A DNA stretch of 64,000 bases, from positions 37,229,185-37,293,184 of the forward strand of contig OX457070.1 of NCBI GenBank assembly GCA_949752795.1, read 5' to 3'. Under the pieces are notes generated by a model. That model had not been told where the DNA came from and did not search any database. It saw nothing but the letters and a program-made list of their open reading frames with translations. Shown piece after piece: positions 45,779 through 57,179 of the stretch (position 1 is the stretch's first letter; the number at the start of each line of letters is the position of its first letter). Position numbers and translations under genes: made by a program. The DNA is from Hyperoodon ampullatus. Taxonomy: Eukaryota; Chordata; Mammalia; Artiodactyla; Ziphiidae.

Positions 45779-46569
45779 GAAAATATTTTTGTTTAAATTA
45801 CATGTGAAGGAGTTGGGAAAGGTTTGGGAGGGAATGATAAATAAACTAAGAAAATAAAAGAAAGACAAACTTTTGGCCGAATCTGGAAGTGGGCCCACAT
45901 GATATCTTTCCATCTCTGGCAAGCCACGCATTGTCTGTAACTTGCCGCTGATGGCTGGGGACATTCCTGCAGGTGCTGACATCTTCAGCTTTCCACCCAC
46001 AAACCTCTGGAAGGTGAAGACGGAAGACAACAGTCTGGCAGGATTTACAGAGGATTCCACTACTCTTAGCTCCCCTCCCTAGTGGCAAGTCTCAAAATGA
46101 AAGATTCCAGACCAGGAGAAGAATTTTGAGAAATAAAGAATATTTGTAAATGTAAGAAGATGAAGGACATATAATTCACTTGGCAAGTGGGGGTAAAAAT
46201 AAACTTTAAATGATTTAGTAAATGTGTAAAAATGTGGGATGATGCTTAAAATTTCAGGACTAGTCTTCATTGGATTTCAAAGAGGATATTAGCATATTAT
46301 AAACTAAATTTCCTAAAGATCATCTGGGATTAAAGGAGTACCCTATATGTGAACTTCATATAGGGGCAAAGAGATATAGATTTATGAGAACACTAATCCA
46401 GAAGTTTTCTCTAAAATCAAGCTTTAGTATCTGAGAGCAAGGCTCAAAAATTGTATCAAACACGATTTATCAGAAAATGACTGGCAGCCAGGGGAGGATG
46501 TAAAAAGAAAATGAATGGCGATTTACTAAGAAGAAATGCAAAATGCCAAAAAAGATACATATTTTTTAA
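45779..46569. other. No recognisable feature
   Basis: Minus-strand frames at 45,767-46,088 (97 and 80 codons, different phases) have no known domain. Confidence 0.4.
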
Positions 46570-47226
46570 ACCTGCCTAATAATAAAAAGATGAATTTATG
46601 TAGCAATGAAATATTATTTTTATCTATCAAATTGGCAAATTACTTTTAAAAAAATCTTAATACCCAGTGTTAGTAAAGGTGGGAGAAAGGAATGTATGTA
46701 TTTATTATACATATCAAGAAGGATAGTAAATTGGTAATTTCTGGAGTTTAATTTAGCAATCCATTTAAACAAACTTAAAAATACATATACTCTTTGACAC
46801 AGAAATTCTAATTCTAGGAGTTTATCTTATGGAAATAATCATAGGTATCCCAAAAGATTTTGTCACAGGAATATTTATAAAATGGAAAAAATTAGGAACA
46901 ACCATATTTCTACAATTGGCTAATTAAACCAAAGTATAGATGCATAACACGTAGTACTATGCAGCCATTAGAAATGACATAAAGGAAGAATAGTTTTAGG
47001 AAAAGGAGAAATATTCTCATTATATTAAGTAGGAAAAAGTGGGTTACAAAACAGTAATGTCACATTTTAAAAAAAACTTACTTGGCCTAGTTACAAGACT
47101 GAAAGAATTGACACCAAAGTATTACTTTCGGTGATCGACAGGTGGTAAGATTGTGGGCAATTTTAATTTTCTCTCTCTTGATCATCTATATCTTGTAAAT
47201 TTTCTTCAATAAAAATTATTTTTTTA
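46570..47226 (+). mobile_element. Old L1 3' fragment
   Basis: The text 'gacacagaaattctaattc', 'tatgcagccattagaaatg' and 'cttcaataaaaattat' is old L1 ORF2-end and 3' UTR. Confidence 0.65.
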
Positions 47227-49226
47227 AGTAGTTGGAGTGTTTGTTTTTAGTTAGTTACGCATGAAGCTTACAGAAAAAGTCATTGGAGACTGTCAGAACC
47301 ATTAGGTTTGTACTCTCATGCCTTTTCCCAAATAGAAAGAACTAGTATGCTCCTAGGTAGGTTTAGGAAGCACAGGAAGGGACCACTTGGGAAGCTGAGG
47401 TCCCCAGCCAATAAAGGGATGTAGGGGATGCAGGGTTTGGACAACTGGGGAAATTCTGAGGATTTAGTAATTGGTAGAATCAGGAAATGCAGTGATCATA
47501 GAAATCCTGGGGTGCTCCATGATTTAGGAAAAGGAAATTCAGGTCTTGATTTTTAAAAGTGAAATCAGAGAAGAAAGTACTCTTGATCATTCCTGATACA
47601 AAATCAGTGTTCAGATCTTCTCCTCTAAACTTTAGTTTAGTTAAACATATTTTCCCAAAATTATGTGGCTAAAGTCTGAAAATGAAGTTAAATGCTCTGA
47701 ACCTAGGAGATTATTCACATGTTTAACCAAGGGATCATACATAAGAAAAAATATAGATTTTTTTTTTTAAAGATTTATTTGGGTAAAATCAGACTTCAGG
47801 TAGTGCCTACTTACGGGGGCTTCTAAAGGACAGAGAGAAACACAATTTATTTGAGTTCAAAACACTTCTGTGCACCACTCATTCTCTGTCTGGGACTTTG
47901 GGAGACCCTAGTCCCTCAAATTCCAGACCCTGTCCAGAAGCCATTCCTTCCCAGAGTACTCAGAGGCAGGATGCTGAAGGCAGGGCCCATCCGACCCTCA
48001 GAACTTAGCCCCAGCGCAAACCTCTGCTCAGAGTGAAAAATTCACATTCTAAGTTTGATAGAAAAATCTCCATTCATACTGAACTGTAGTCAGAAACTTA
48101 AGTTATTTCTACATCCTGGAAGAGATATTTCGAATTTCCCAAAGAAATGTTTAAAGAAATCAATTCCTCAAAACTGAAATTGTTACCCTCAATCTGGGAA
48201 ATTTAATTTCATGCTTCCAAATGGATATTATGGGCACTGCTTTGTTTTTCAGGGCATACATAGCTCTAATTATATGGAAACTGTGCACCAAGGAACCACA
48301 TGGCAACCATCATACAATTGGAGAGTAATTATCAGTTCCTTTCTGTTGTTTAAACCACAGCCACACAATAAAATAGTAAAATTGTAAATAATATAGTAGT
48401 TAATCTGTTAACTCTCTGGGCAGTGTAGTACTAGGTATATATGCCTTGGGAGAGGGAAATGTTTAGTCATAAAAATTTCAAGCCTCAATTTTCCCAAACA
48501 AAAGAACTTCAAAACAAAAGGAAAAAAATGCTAAGACCCTACATAGCATCTAGCTTTTAAAAAAAGGCAGAATTGCCTGTTTTTGCCTTAAGAAAACTGT
48601 AAAGTATTAGATATCCAGCTTTGGGGACAATGGAGGCAGAATGTTAGTCAACCCTGTTAATTTCACTAATTCATTCAAAATACAAAGGATCCCAACCTGT
48701 GAAATGGGATCAGTCAAAACTGATTTGACAATTGATGTGATTACCGTTTAAGCCTGCCTCAGGGGATTTCTCCCTAAATTACTTTCACAATCCTCCCAGC
48801 TCTCTAGATCTTTGTAATTCAATAAATATTTCTATTAAGATCGTGTCAGGTAAGGAGATTCCCAGAGAATTTCTTTGATCCCTCCAATTGCCTGGTGCCG
48901 TGCTAAGCTCAGAATCAGAGTCCACAAATGCGTCATGACAGAAGATTCTAAGATCACTGCCATAAGTTTCATGACAGCTGTCCCAGGCTGATTGTATTAA
49001 GCAGTCAGGTTTCTACCCTCTGAATGCCTACCCTGGCCAAGCACTGTGGACAGTTGAGCCAGTCTAGTTGGCATTAAGCCGCTCGGGATGTGGAGCTAAC
49101 AGCACTACAATTTTGTGTTCTAGGCAGATAGCCTACATTTACAGGGTACCAAACTTTGTAGAAAGACCTGTACTACACACATACAGGAGAGTCAAGGGAC
49201 TGAAAACATAATTCCGATGCTCTAAG
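47227..49226. other. No recognisable feature (2 kb)
   Basis: Unique-looking, AT-rich sequence, the longest stretch without repeat text on the right side of the window. No frame longer than about 61 codons is present. I see no coding or RNA signal. Confidence 0.4.
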
Positions 49227-49240
49227 AGTTTACAGTTGAG

Positions 49241-49575
49241 GGACTTCCCTGGTGTCACAGTGGTTAAGAATCTGCCTGCCAATGCAGGGGACACGGGTTC
49301 CATCCCTGGTCCGGGAAGATCCCACATGCCGTGGAGCAACTAAGCCCGTGTGCCACAACTACTGAGCATGTGCTCTAGAGCCTGCGTGCTGCAACTACTG
49401 AAGCCTGCGCGCCTAGATCCTGTGCTCCGCAGCAAGAGAAGCCACTGCAATGAGAAGCCCACGCACCGCAACGAAGAGTAGTCCCTGCTCGTGACAACTA
49501 GAGAAAGCCTGTGCTCAGCAATGAAGACCTAACACAGCCAAAAAATTAATTAATTAAATTAATTTTTTAAAAAAA
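49241..49575 (+). mobile_element. Long CHR-type SINE
   Basis: Head 'ggacttccctggtgtcacag' and tail (AATT)n plus As. The exact 14-bp duplication agtttacagttgag is at 49,227-49,240 and 49,576-49,589. Confidence 0.93.
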
Positions 49576-49610
49576 AGTTTACAGTTGAGCTAGAGATAAG
49601 AATTTGGGTG

Positions 49611-49647
49611 TAGCTGTCAATTACATCTCAATAAGAATTAAAAAAAA
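49611..49647 (+). mobile_element. Ultra-short L1 3'-tip insertion (about 37 bp)
   Basis: The text 'tagctgtcaattacatctc' and 'aataagaatt' plus an A run resembles an old L1 3' tip. The near-exact flanks aagaatttgggtg (49,598-49,610) and aagaattttggtg (49,648-49,660) suggest a duplication. Confidence 0.55.
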
Positions 49648-49812
49648 AAGAATTTTGGTGCTAGAAAGAACTTTAGGGATAAAGAGATCAGAGTATTAGG
49701 ATCTTAAATTCCCATGCATGCCCACCTCCCACCCCCTGCCAATCGTAGAAGGTCTGCTTATACCCAAAAGGCTAAATAAATGTTTAATTCAGTTTTAAAA
49801 TAAGTTATTCCA

Positions 49813-49989
49813 GCAGCCGCAGAGCACAGGGAGATCAGCTCGGTGCTTTGTGACCGCCTGGAGGGGTGGGATGGGGAGGGTGGGAGGGAGGGAGATGCAT
49901 GAGGGAAGGGATGTGGGAACAGATGTATATGTATGACTGATTCACTTTGTTATAAAGCAGAAACTAATAAAAAAATAAATAAATAAAAT
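49813..49989 (+). mobile_element. 5'-truncated young-type L1 3' end (177 bp)
   Basis: It matches the reverse strand of 12,810-12,950 in the full-length L1 ('cacagggagatcagctcgg', 'ggatggggagggtggg'). The exact 16-bp duplication aaaataagttattcca is at 49,797-49,812 and 49,990-50,005. Confidence 0.9.
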
Positions 49990-50226
49990 AAAATAAGTTA
50001 TTCCATATTATTATTTAGGTAATGCGCATACTAATTTCTAAAGGCACAAAAAGGTATAGAGGAAAATGTTTCCCTGTCACTCCTGGTCCCCAGCCATCCA
50101 GTACCCCACATCAGAAGCAACACATGTTACAACTTTCTTACATGTAATTGTGGAGACAGTCTGTGCATCTAGGAGCATGTGTATGTGGAGAGAGATATGG
50201 ATATAGATATATACAAAAAAGTGTTT

Positions 50227-50336
50227 GGGGTTTTTTTGGCCAAACCGTGAGGTCTTAGTTCCCCGATCAGGGATTGAACCCGGGCCGTGGCAGTGAAGGC
50301 ACCGACTCCTAACCGCTGGACTGCCAGGGAATTCTC
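50227..50336 (-). mobile_element. Short CHR-type SINE (single tRNA-like unit)
   Basis: Spans 'tttttttggccaaaccgtg' to 'ggactgccagggaattc'. The flanks aaaaaagtgt and aaaatagtgt at each side are a probable worn duplication. Confidence 0.85.
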
Positions 50337-50394
50337 CAAAATAGTGTATTATGACTACGATTCTGCTCCTTGATTTTTTCACTTAATTTGGAGA

Positions 50395-52400
50395 ATATAA
50401 TCTTGGAGACTCCATATCAATATATATGGGCCTTCCTCGTTTTTAAATTTTAATTTTCTAGTAAGAAATTAGTCACATATTTGAAAATTAATTTTAAAAT
50501 AAATTAAAAGTTTCTCTCTTACCCATGTCTCCAATCACCAGTTCCTAACCCGTCCCTAAGAACTAACCTTTATTGTTTGTGCTTATGTAACTTTCCAGAA
50601 TTTCTCTATGTTTATGCTTATAAGCCAACGCATATTCTTTTATTTTTCATATTTTTACACAAAGGCAGGTACTCTTCTGAACCTTCCTTTTTTTCATTTA
50701 ATAATATGCCTTTGCAGAACTTTACAGGTTGTGGACAGTTCCTTCCTTCATTTGTAACCGTTCAATAGTATTCGACTGCACTCTGAACCATGATTTATTT
50801 GCTCTTACAAGTTATGCTGTAAGTAACCTTGTACTTGTGTAATTTCCTACATGTGCTAGTATTGGTAGGTTAAATTCCCATAAGAGAAATTGATGTATCA
50901 ACGGATGGGTGCTTGTAATTTTGATTGACATTGTCAGATTGTCCTCTATATGGACTGTACCAATTCAAGTTCCTACCAATAATGTATGAGACCCTGTTTC
51001 CCCATTCTCTGACCAATATAGGTTTTTTTAACCAAATCCTTGGTCCTTATCTATCTTATAAATTGAATATGGTGATTTATTGAAATTTTAATTTCCATTT
51101 CTCTTAAGAATGAGGTTGAGCATCTTTTCTGCAAGCATGATTTGTATTTCCTTTTCTGTGGGCTGTATTTTTATATTTTTGCCCATTTTCACACTATGTT
51201 TTTGGTCTTTCGATGATGGTTTTTTGAGAGTTTTTACATATTAGAGAAATCAGCCTTCATGCCATGCATTGCACACCTTTTTTCTCAGTTTGTTGCTGGT
51301 CACTAACTCTTTTTATGATTTTTTTTTCATGCAGTGTATTTTTATTTTCACATCATCAAATGCATTAACTTTTTTAGGGATTCTGGGTTTTATGTCTTCA
51401 TTAGAAAGGCCTTCTTCCCAGAAGCATATACCAGAATATCTCATATGTTTTCCTCTTGTACTTTTATGGTTTTATTTTTTATATTTAAATCTTTGATCCA
51501 ACTAGAACTTATTCTGATATTAAAAAGTTAGGGGGCTTCCCTGGTGGCGCAGTGGTTGAGAGTCTTCCTGCCGTTGCAGGGGACACGGGTTCGTGCCCCG
51601 GTCCGGGAAGATCCCACATGCCACGGAGCGGCTGGGCCCTTGAGCCATGGCCGCTGAGCCTACGCGTCCGGAGCCTGTGCTCTGCAACGGGAGAGGCCAC
51701 AACAGTGAGAGGCCCGCGTACCGCAAAAAAAAAAAAAAAAAAAAAGTTAAATTGAGATTAAACTTTACTTTTTCTTGAGATAGCTACCCCAGTAGTCATA
51801 AAATCATTATTGAGCAATCCATATTTTCCCCAACTGAAAAGTGTTACTTTAACATACACTAAATTTCTATATGTATTTGAGCCCATTTCTGCACTTTCTA
51901 TGTTTATCCCTTGATCTGTATGTCTGTACAGGCATCAGTGCTATAGTTTTGATTACTGAAGTCTTAAAATATGGTTTAACATCTACTAAGACCAGTCTCC
52001 TCTCAATATTCTTCCTGTTGAGAGTTTTCCTGGCTATTCTTGCTTGTTTATTTTCCCACATGAACTTTAGAATCAGCTTGTCAAGTTCCCAGGAAAATAA
52101 TTCTGTTGGTATTTTTATTGGGATTTTGGTAAATATTTTTAGATCAACTTAGTGAGAATTGATATCTTTATGATGTTGAGCCCTTTGTTCCAAGAACATG
52201 GCAGGAGTATCAGTTTGTAAAGTCCTTTGATTCTCTCAACAGTGTTTTAAAGTTTTATTCAAATAAGTCCTGTACATTTCTTGTTCAATTTTATCTTTTT
52301 TTCTTGGTGCAATTATAAATATGACTTTTCTCCTTAAATACTGAATATTTAGGACATCTGCACATCTGGGTCAATATTCTCTGATTTCAAATATCATATC
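50395..52400 (-). mobile_element. Old L1, 3' UTR and part of ORF2, split by a SINE
   Basis: Minus-strand L1 text runs from the 3' UTR near 50,400 ('acccatgtctccaatcacc') to degenerate ORF2 near 51,870-52,150 (frame with KPYFKTSVIKTIALM). A SINE interrupts at 51,531-51,740. Confidence 0.7.
51531..51740 (+). mobile_element. Short-form (deletion-type) CHR SINE, low divergence
   Basis: Many CpGs are retained (gcggctggg, acgcgtccgg, cccgcgtaccg) and a long A tail ends it. The duplication aaaaagtta is at 51,522-51,530 and 51,741-51,749. It is likely a recent insertion. Confidence 0.93.
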
Positions 52401-53466
52401 ATATTTCTGAGGCAATGTGACATCAATGCCAAAACACTCCAGGAATTCTCAAATTACAAAGTTTTCATAGTAAATAAGTTGTAATTGATTTTAATTTTTT
52501 AAAAATCCACACACAAGGACACGTTGAGGATCTGGCTTTAAAACCTAGGTTAAAAAACAACAACAAAAACCGCTCTAGGTTAAAAAAAAAAAAGTAAAAT
52601 CAGTGAAAACTGTCTTTTTTAAAATGTTTCCACTACCATCCCTCCAGGCATCCCTAGAAGCAAGGATCTTCTTAAAATATACATTGAATCATCTGACTCC
52701 CATGCTTAAAATCATCAGTGGCTTCTGAGTGCACTGTAAATAAAATGGACATCTAAACAGACCCTTCAATTTGGACCAAGATCAGCAGGGAGGGTCATCT
52801 CTGCTTCATGTGGCATAAGCTAGGCTGGCTCCACTGGGGGACTGGAGGGTACACTTCAAGTTAGCAAGTTAATTCTGGCTGTCAGCTGAGGCTATGGGCA
52901 GGTTCAGATCTACTCCATGTCGGCCTCTCCACAGGCTGCTTGGACTTCTTCCCAACATTGTGACTTGGTTCAAGAGTGAATGTCTGAGACAGAAAGTAGA
53001 AGGTACCACCTTCTTAAGGTCTGGGTCAAGAAACTAGTATAGCATCACTTCTACCATGTTCTAATAGTTAAGATTCAGGGGAAAAGGGGTATAATCTTAC
53101 TTCTTGACAGGAGAATTGCCAAAGAATCCAGTACATGTTTTAAAACCATGGCATCCATCTAGATAAAGCAAGTTCTCTCTCCACCCCCTTTGCAGCCAGT
53201 CTACCCGAAAGAGTGGTTTCCACCCACTATCTCTTCTTCCTTTCCAGCTAATCTCTTCTCCATCAAAAGCAATCCAACTTCAGCCTCCACAATTGAACTT
53301 GCTCTCACCTAAGTCATCATGCTCATCCAGGGAACCTTCTAGTTCATGGACTAAGGAATTTAAACCAGACTGGGAATTCTTAACTTGAGGTCCAAAGACC
53401 TCTGAAATTGTATGTCTAATCGTGCACATTGGTGCATTTTTCCCCCAGCAGGTGCCATCAAGAAGT
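52401..53466. other. Mostly unassigned; weak L2 piece
   Basis: The stretch 52,630-52,760 ('cttaaaatcatcagtggc') resembles L2 on the plus strand. The rest shows no recognised repeat or gene. Confidence 0.4.
52545..52587. repeat. Local 13-bp direct repeat
   Basis: The sequence ctaggttaaaaaa occurs at 52,545-52,557 and 52,575-52,587 with 17 A/C-rich bases between. Confidence 0.7.
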
Positions 53467-53476
53467 AGGATCATCC

Positions 53477-53598
53477 AGATTTCCTGGCAGTCCAGTGGTT
53501 AGGACTTGGACTTTCACTGCCATGGCCTGGGTTCAATCCCCGGTGGGGGAACTAAGATCCCACAAGCCACTCGGCATGACCAAAAAAAAAAAAAATAC
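53477..53598 (+). mobile_element. Short CHR-type SINE (single tRNA-like unit)
   Basis: The head is 'atttcctggcagtccagtgg', the B box ggttcaatccc, and an A tail ends it. The duplication taggatcatc is at 53,467-53,476 and 53,599-53,608. Confidence 0.92.
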
Positions 53599-53734
53599 TA
53601 GGATCATCTCAGCTTCTCAACAAGATCTGTGTTTCAGAAAAGATTACTGGCCAGTCAGTGTTCTGCAGGACCTCTGAGCACCTTAGCTTACATTGCTAAG
53701 GAAGGACCGTAGCACCTTAGCTATGTCTGTTAAT

Positions 53735-53890
53735 AACAATAGAGCCAGCATTTCTTTTGGAGCTTTCTAAGTGTCGGGTACTATTCTAAAACCTTTATGT
53801 TCATGATGTCATTTCGTCCTCAAGTTACTCTCTGATAGGTATTATTATCATCCCCATTTTACAGATGAGTAAACTGAAACACAGAGATGT
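53735..53890 (-). repeat. MIR SINE, first part
   Basis: The text 'gtattattatcatccccat' and 'tttacagatgagtaaactg' is MIR in reverse. It is interrupted by an MLT1 LTR and resumes at 54,246. Confidence 0.8.
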
Positions 53891-54245
53891 TGCTATGGAC
53901 TGAATATTTGTGTCTTCCCCAAAATTCAAAATGTTGAAACCCTCATCCCAGTGAGATAGTATTTGGAGGCAGGGCCTTTGGGAGGTAATTAGGTCATAAG
54001 GGTGGAGCTTTCATGAATGGGATTAGTGCCTTTTAAGAAGAGGCCAGAGAGCTAGCTAGATTTCTTTCCACCATGTGAGGATACAAGTTGGCAGTCTGCA
54101 ATCTGGAAGAGAGCTTTCATGGGAACTGTACCCTGCTGATACCCTGATCTCGACTTCCAGTCTCCAGAACTGTAAGAAATAAATTTCTGTTGTTTGTAAG
54201 CCACCCAGTCCATAGTACTTTGTTACAGCAGCCCAAACTGACTAA
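53891..54245 (+). mobile_element. MLT1-type (MaLR) solo LTR inside MIR
   Basis: The text 'gctatggactgaatatttg', 'gggcctttgggaggtaatt', 'agaaataaatttctgttg' and 'aactgactaagg' is a complete MaLR-type LTR of about 355 bp. Confidence 0.8.
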
Positions 54246-54350
54246 GGGTCTAGCCCAGGGTTACACATCAGGTAAATAGCAACACCAGGAATCAACCCAA
54301 GCAACCTGGCTTTGGAATCTATATGCTTAACCCCTACTCTGCCTCTCAAA
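54246..54350 (-). repeat. MIR SINE, second part
   Basis: The text 'tctagcccagggttacac' and 'gcttaacccctactctgcc' continues the MIR broken at 53,890. Confidence 0.7.
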
Positions 54351-54419
54351 ATACCTTGATCATTTTAATAGCTAAATAGTATTCCAGTGAGTTAATAGGC
54401 CACAGTTTGGGTAACCAGT

Positions 54420-54735
54420 TCCCTATTATTTAACTCCCATTTTATACATGAGAAAGTTAGCTCTCAGAGATGTTAACTAACTTGCGCTTGTAGACTGGTG
54501 AAGAACCCAGCTCATAATAATAGCTACTGGCTGGCATTTATTAAGTGCCTTTTATATGCCTGGCCTTTATGCCCTTTGAATCCCTGCCCCTCTATGAGAT
54601 TAGTATTAGATATGAGGAAACGAAACCCAAAAGGATTAAATAATGCCTAGGAGCACACAGCTGGCAAGCATCAGATCAAGGATTAAATTCCAGAACCTGT
54701 GCCCTTTTTCCTCTGATACACCATGTCCAGTTAAT
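54420..54735 (-). repeat. Two further MIR fragments in tandem
   Basis: The first is at 54,420-54,515 ('cattttatacatgagaaag') and the second at 54,517-54,735 ('gcatttattaagtgcc', 'ggagcacacagctggcaag'). With the split copy this makes three minus-strand MIRs within 1 kb. Confidence 0.65.
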
Positions 54736-54951
54736 CACAGGTACTCTGCTTTTCAGTACTATGTGAAGGACCCTCTCTCATACAGTGCTGGTGAAAGTAT
54801 ATCAATAAACGGGTGCAATCACCATGGAGGGCAATTGGGCAATATTTGTCAAAATGATATATGTACATTCACAACAATGTAAATATACGTAACCCTACTG
54901 AAGTATACACTGAAAAATAGTTGAAATGGTAAATTTTATATGTGCTTTTTT

Positions 54952-55160
54952 TTTTTTTTTTTTTTTTTGCAGTATGCGGGCCTCTCACTGTTGTGGCCTC
55001 TCCCGTTGTGGAGCACAGGCTCCGGACACGCAGGCTCAGCGGCCATGGCTCACGGGCCCAGCCACTCCACGGCATGTGGGATCTTCCCGGATCCGGGCAC
55101 GAACTCGCGTCCCCTGCATCGGCAGGTGGACTCTCAACCACTGCGCCACCAGGGAAGCCC
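54952..55160 (-). mobile_element. Short-form (deletion-type) CHR SINE
   Basis: T-run tail, then 'gcagtatgcgggcctctc' to the head at the right. The 15-bp duplication tatatgtgctttttt is at 54,937-54,951 and 55,161-55,175. It is inverted relative to the SINE 160 bp downstream. Confidence 0.93.
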
Positions 55161-55322
55161 TATATGTGCTTTTTTACCACAGTAAAAAAAAAAAAGACAT
55201 ATGTGCATACCCTTTAACCCAACAATGTAACTAGAAGTTTATCCTGTGGATATACACATTTGTGGAAAATGATGTGTCCTCAAGAATATTTATTACAACA
55301 TTGTTTGTATTAACAAAAGATA

Positions 55323-55540
55323 AGGCTTCCCTGGTGGCGCAGTGGTTGAGAGTCCGCCTGCCGATGCAGGAGACACGAGTTCGTGCACTGGTCCGGGAAG
55401 ATCCCACATGCCGCGGAGCGGCTGGGCCCGTGAGCCATGGCCGCTGGGCCTGCGCATCCGGAGCCTGTGCTCCGCAACGGGAGAGGCCACAGCAGTGAGA
55501 GGCCTGCGTACTGCAAAAAAAAAAAAAAAAAAAAAAAAAA
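55323..55540 (+). mobile_element. Short-form (deletion-type) CHR SINE
   Basis: Near-complete head ('ggcttccctggtggcgcag') and a long A tail. The flanks aaaagata and aaaagatta are the likely duplication. It is the plus member of a close inverted pair. Confidence 0.92.
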
Positions 55541-55638
55541 AAGATTAGATGCAAGTGACCATTAGAGGGAGATCAGTAAAATAAATTATGGTCCACTATA
55601 CAATTGAGTACCATGCAGCCTTTAAAAAGAACAGGGAG

Positions 55639-55885
55639 GGACTTCCCTGGTGGTCCAGTGGGTAAGACTCTGTGCTCCCAACATGGGGGTCTGGGTTCAA
55701 TCCCTGGTTGGGGAACTAGATCCCACATGCATGCCACAACTAAGAGTCCGAATACCACAACTAAGAAGCTCACATGCCACAACTAAGAGCCCACATGCTG
55801 CGATGAAGATCCCAAGTGCCAAAACTAAGACCCGGTACAGCCAAAATAAATAAATAAATATTTTTTTAAAAAAATTTTAATAAAT
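55639..55885 (+). mobile_element. CHR-type SINE, 'ccacaactaagag' variant
   Basis: Same variant as 21,750-21,983, with a body of 'gccacaactaagag' repeats. The flanks aaaaagaacagggag (55,624-55,638) and aaaaaggaacagggag (55,886-55,901) differ by one base. Confidence 0.9.
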
Positions 55886-56178
55886 AAAAAGGAACAGGGA
55901 GATGTTTATACTGATGGGAAAAGATTGCCATGATATATTGTAAAGTGAAAAAGGTAAGCAATTGTGTAAAACACAGGTGATGGGAGGTTAGGGGATAGGC
56001 GGGAATGGGGAGAAAAATATACACATATTTGCTTATATACTGATAGACCTCTGTAAAGAAGCACAAGAAGCTTCTAACACTTGTTGCTTCTGAGATGGAG
56101 AACTGGTGGCTGGGGACAGGGGATGGAGACTTTTATACTTTTTGAATTTTGAAGTTTTGTGAACTCAAGAAATTAAAT

Positions 56179-56291
56179 AAGGGAGTTCCCTGGTGGTCTT
56201 GTGGTTAGGATTTGGCATTTTCACTGCTGTGGCCTGGGTTCAGTCCCTGGTGGGAGAACTGAGATCCTGCAAGCTGTGTGGTGCTTCCTGA

Positions 56292-56353
<62 letters not shown>

Positions 56354-56376
56354 GAAAGAAAGAAAAGGGGAGGGGA
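56179..56376 (+). mobile_element. Short CHR-type SINE with expanded (GAAA)n tail
   Basis: The unit 'gggagttccctggtggtc' to 'gtgtggtgcttcctg' is followed by a (GAAA)n run. The exact 12-bp duplication aagaaattaaat is at 56,167-56,178 and 56,377-56,388. Confidence 0.92.
56288..56363. repeat. (GAAA)n microsatellite in a SINE tail
   Basis: About 18 GAAA units with one 'acaa' interruption near 56,341. It evidently grew from the SINE A tail. Confidence 0.95.
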
Positions 56377-56420
56377 AAGAAATTAAATTTAAAATTCTAT
56401 TTAAAAAATATATATTTAGA

Positions 56421-57179
56421 GGATTGAGAAGTGGTGGAGATCTCAAGAAATCTAGCACTAGGTGTGCCCAAGACAGCATCTGAAGCATTTGCTAGGCTCG
56501 TGATGAGACTCTGTGTCTCACTTACTCACTGCTGTATACCCAAAGACAGCAGTTCTGGAACCCTTGATGGTACACAGAAAGGTACTCTAAGGATGCTTGT
56601 TAGGTGAGTGAATGAATGAGTGAACAGATAGCTGGTGTTAACTATTTATTCTTGTACTTCTCTGTGTTGTAGGCTTTACATTCATAAGTTCAGACATTTT
56701 TAGAGTCAATAACATCCTTCTTAGGTTTAACGAAGACCTATTTCATCTTGTTGCATCCTTGATAGAAATGAGCAACAATTGGTTAGAGATCTCATTTTAA
56801 CCTTCTAAATGCTTGAAGTCATTTGTGACTTCTTGGACTTCCCTTTTACCAATTCAGTGGCTTCAGTTCTTAACCTTATAGCAAATACCAATTTAGCACC
56901 TGTTCAATCATTCTGTCTTCTCTGAGCTCTCCAAATCTCTCTCTAAATGTAGTTTTTCAATTGGTTCATGATATTCTGGTAAGGATCAGACCTCTCAAAT
57001 ACTGTGGAAGGTTTATTAACCAGGTTTTCACATTCCCTTCCATTAACACTTGCCTGTGATATCTTTTGAAAGAAAATCTTTTTTTTCCCCCAGAGGCAGC
57101 ATGGAGTTGAGAAAAGAGAACCAGGTTTCAAGCCAGAAGATCCTACTTTTGAATCTGTACCTTTACCATGTACAGGCTG
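56421..57179. other. No recognisable feature
   Basis: Includes two short unsupported frames around 56,943-57,131 (minus) and 57,050-57,343 (plus). Confidence 0.4.

Larger units (their letters stand above)
54769..56166 (+). mobile_element. Old L1 3' text, one or two copies, broken by three SINEs
   Basis: Pieces at 54,769-54,936, 55,176-55,322, 55,541-55,623 and 55,902-56,166 read as old L1 3' UTR ('gtatatcaataaacgggtgc', 'accctttaacccaacaatg', 'taccatgcagcctttaaa'). Confidence 0.6.
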
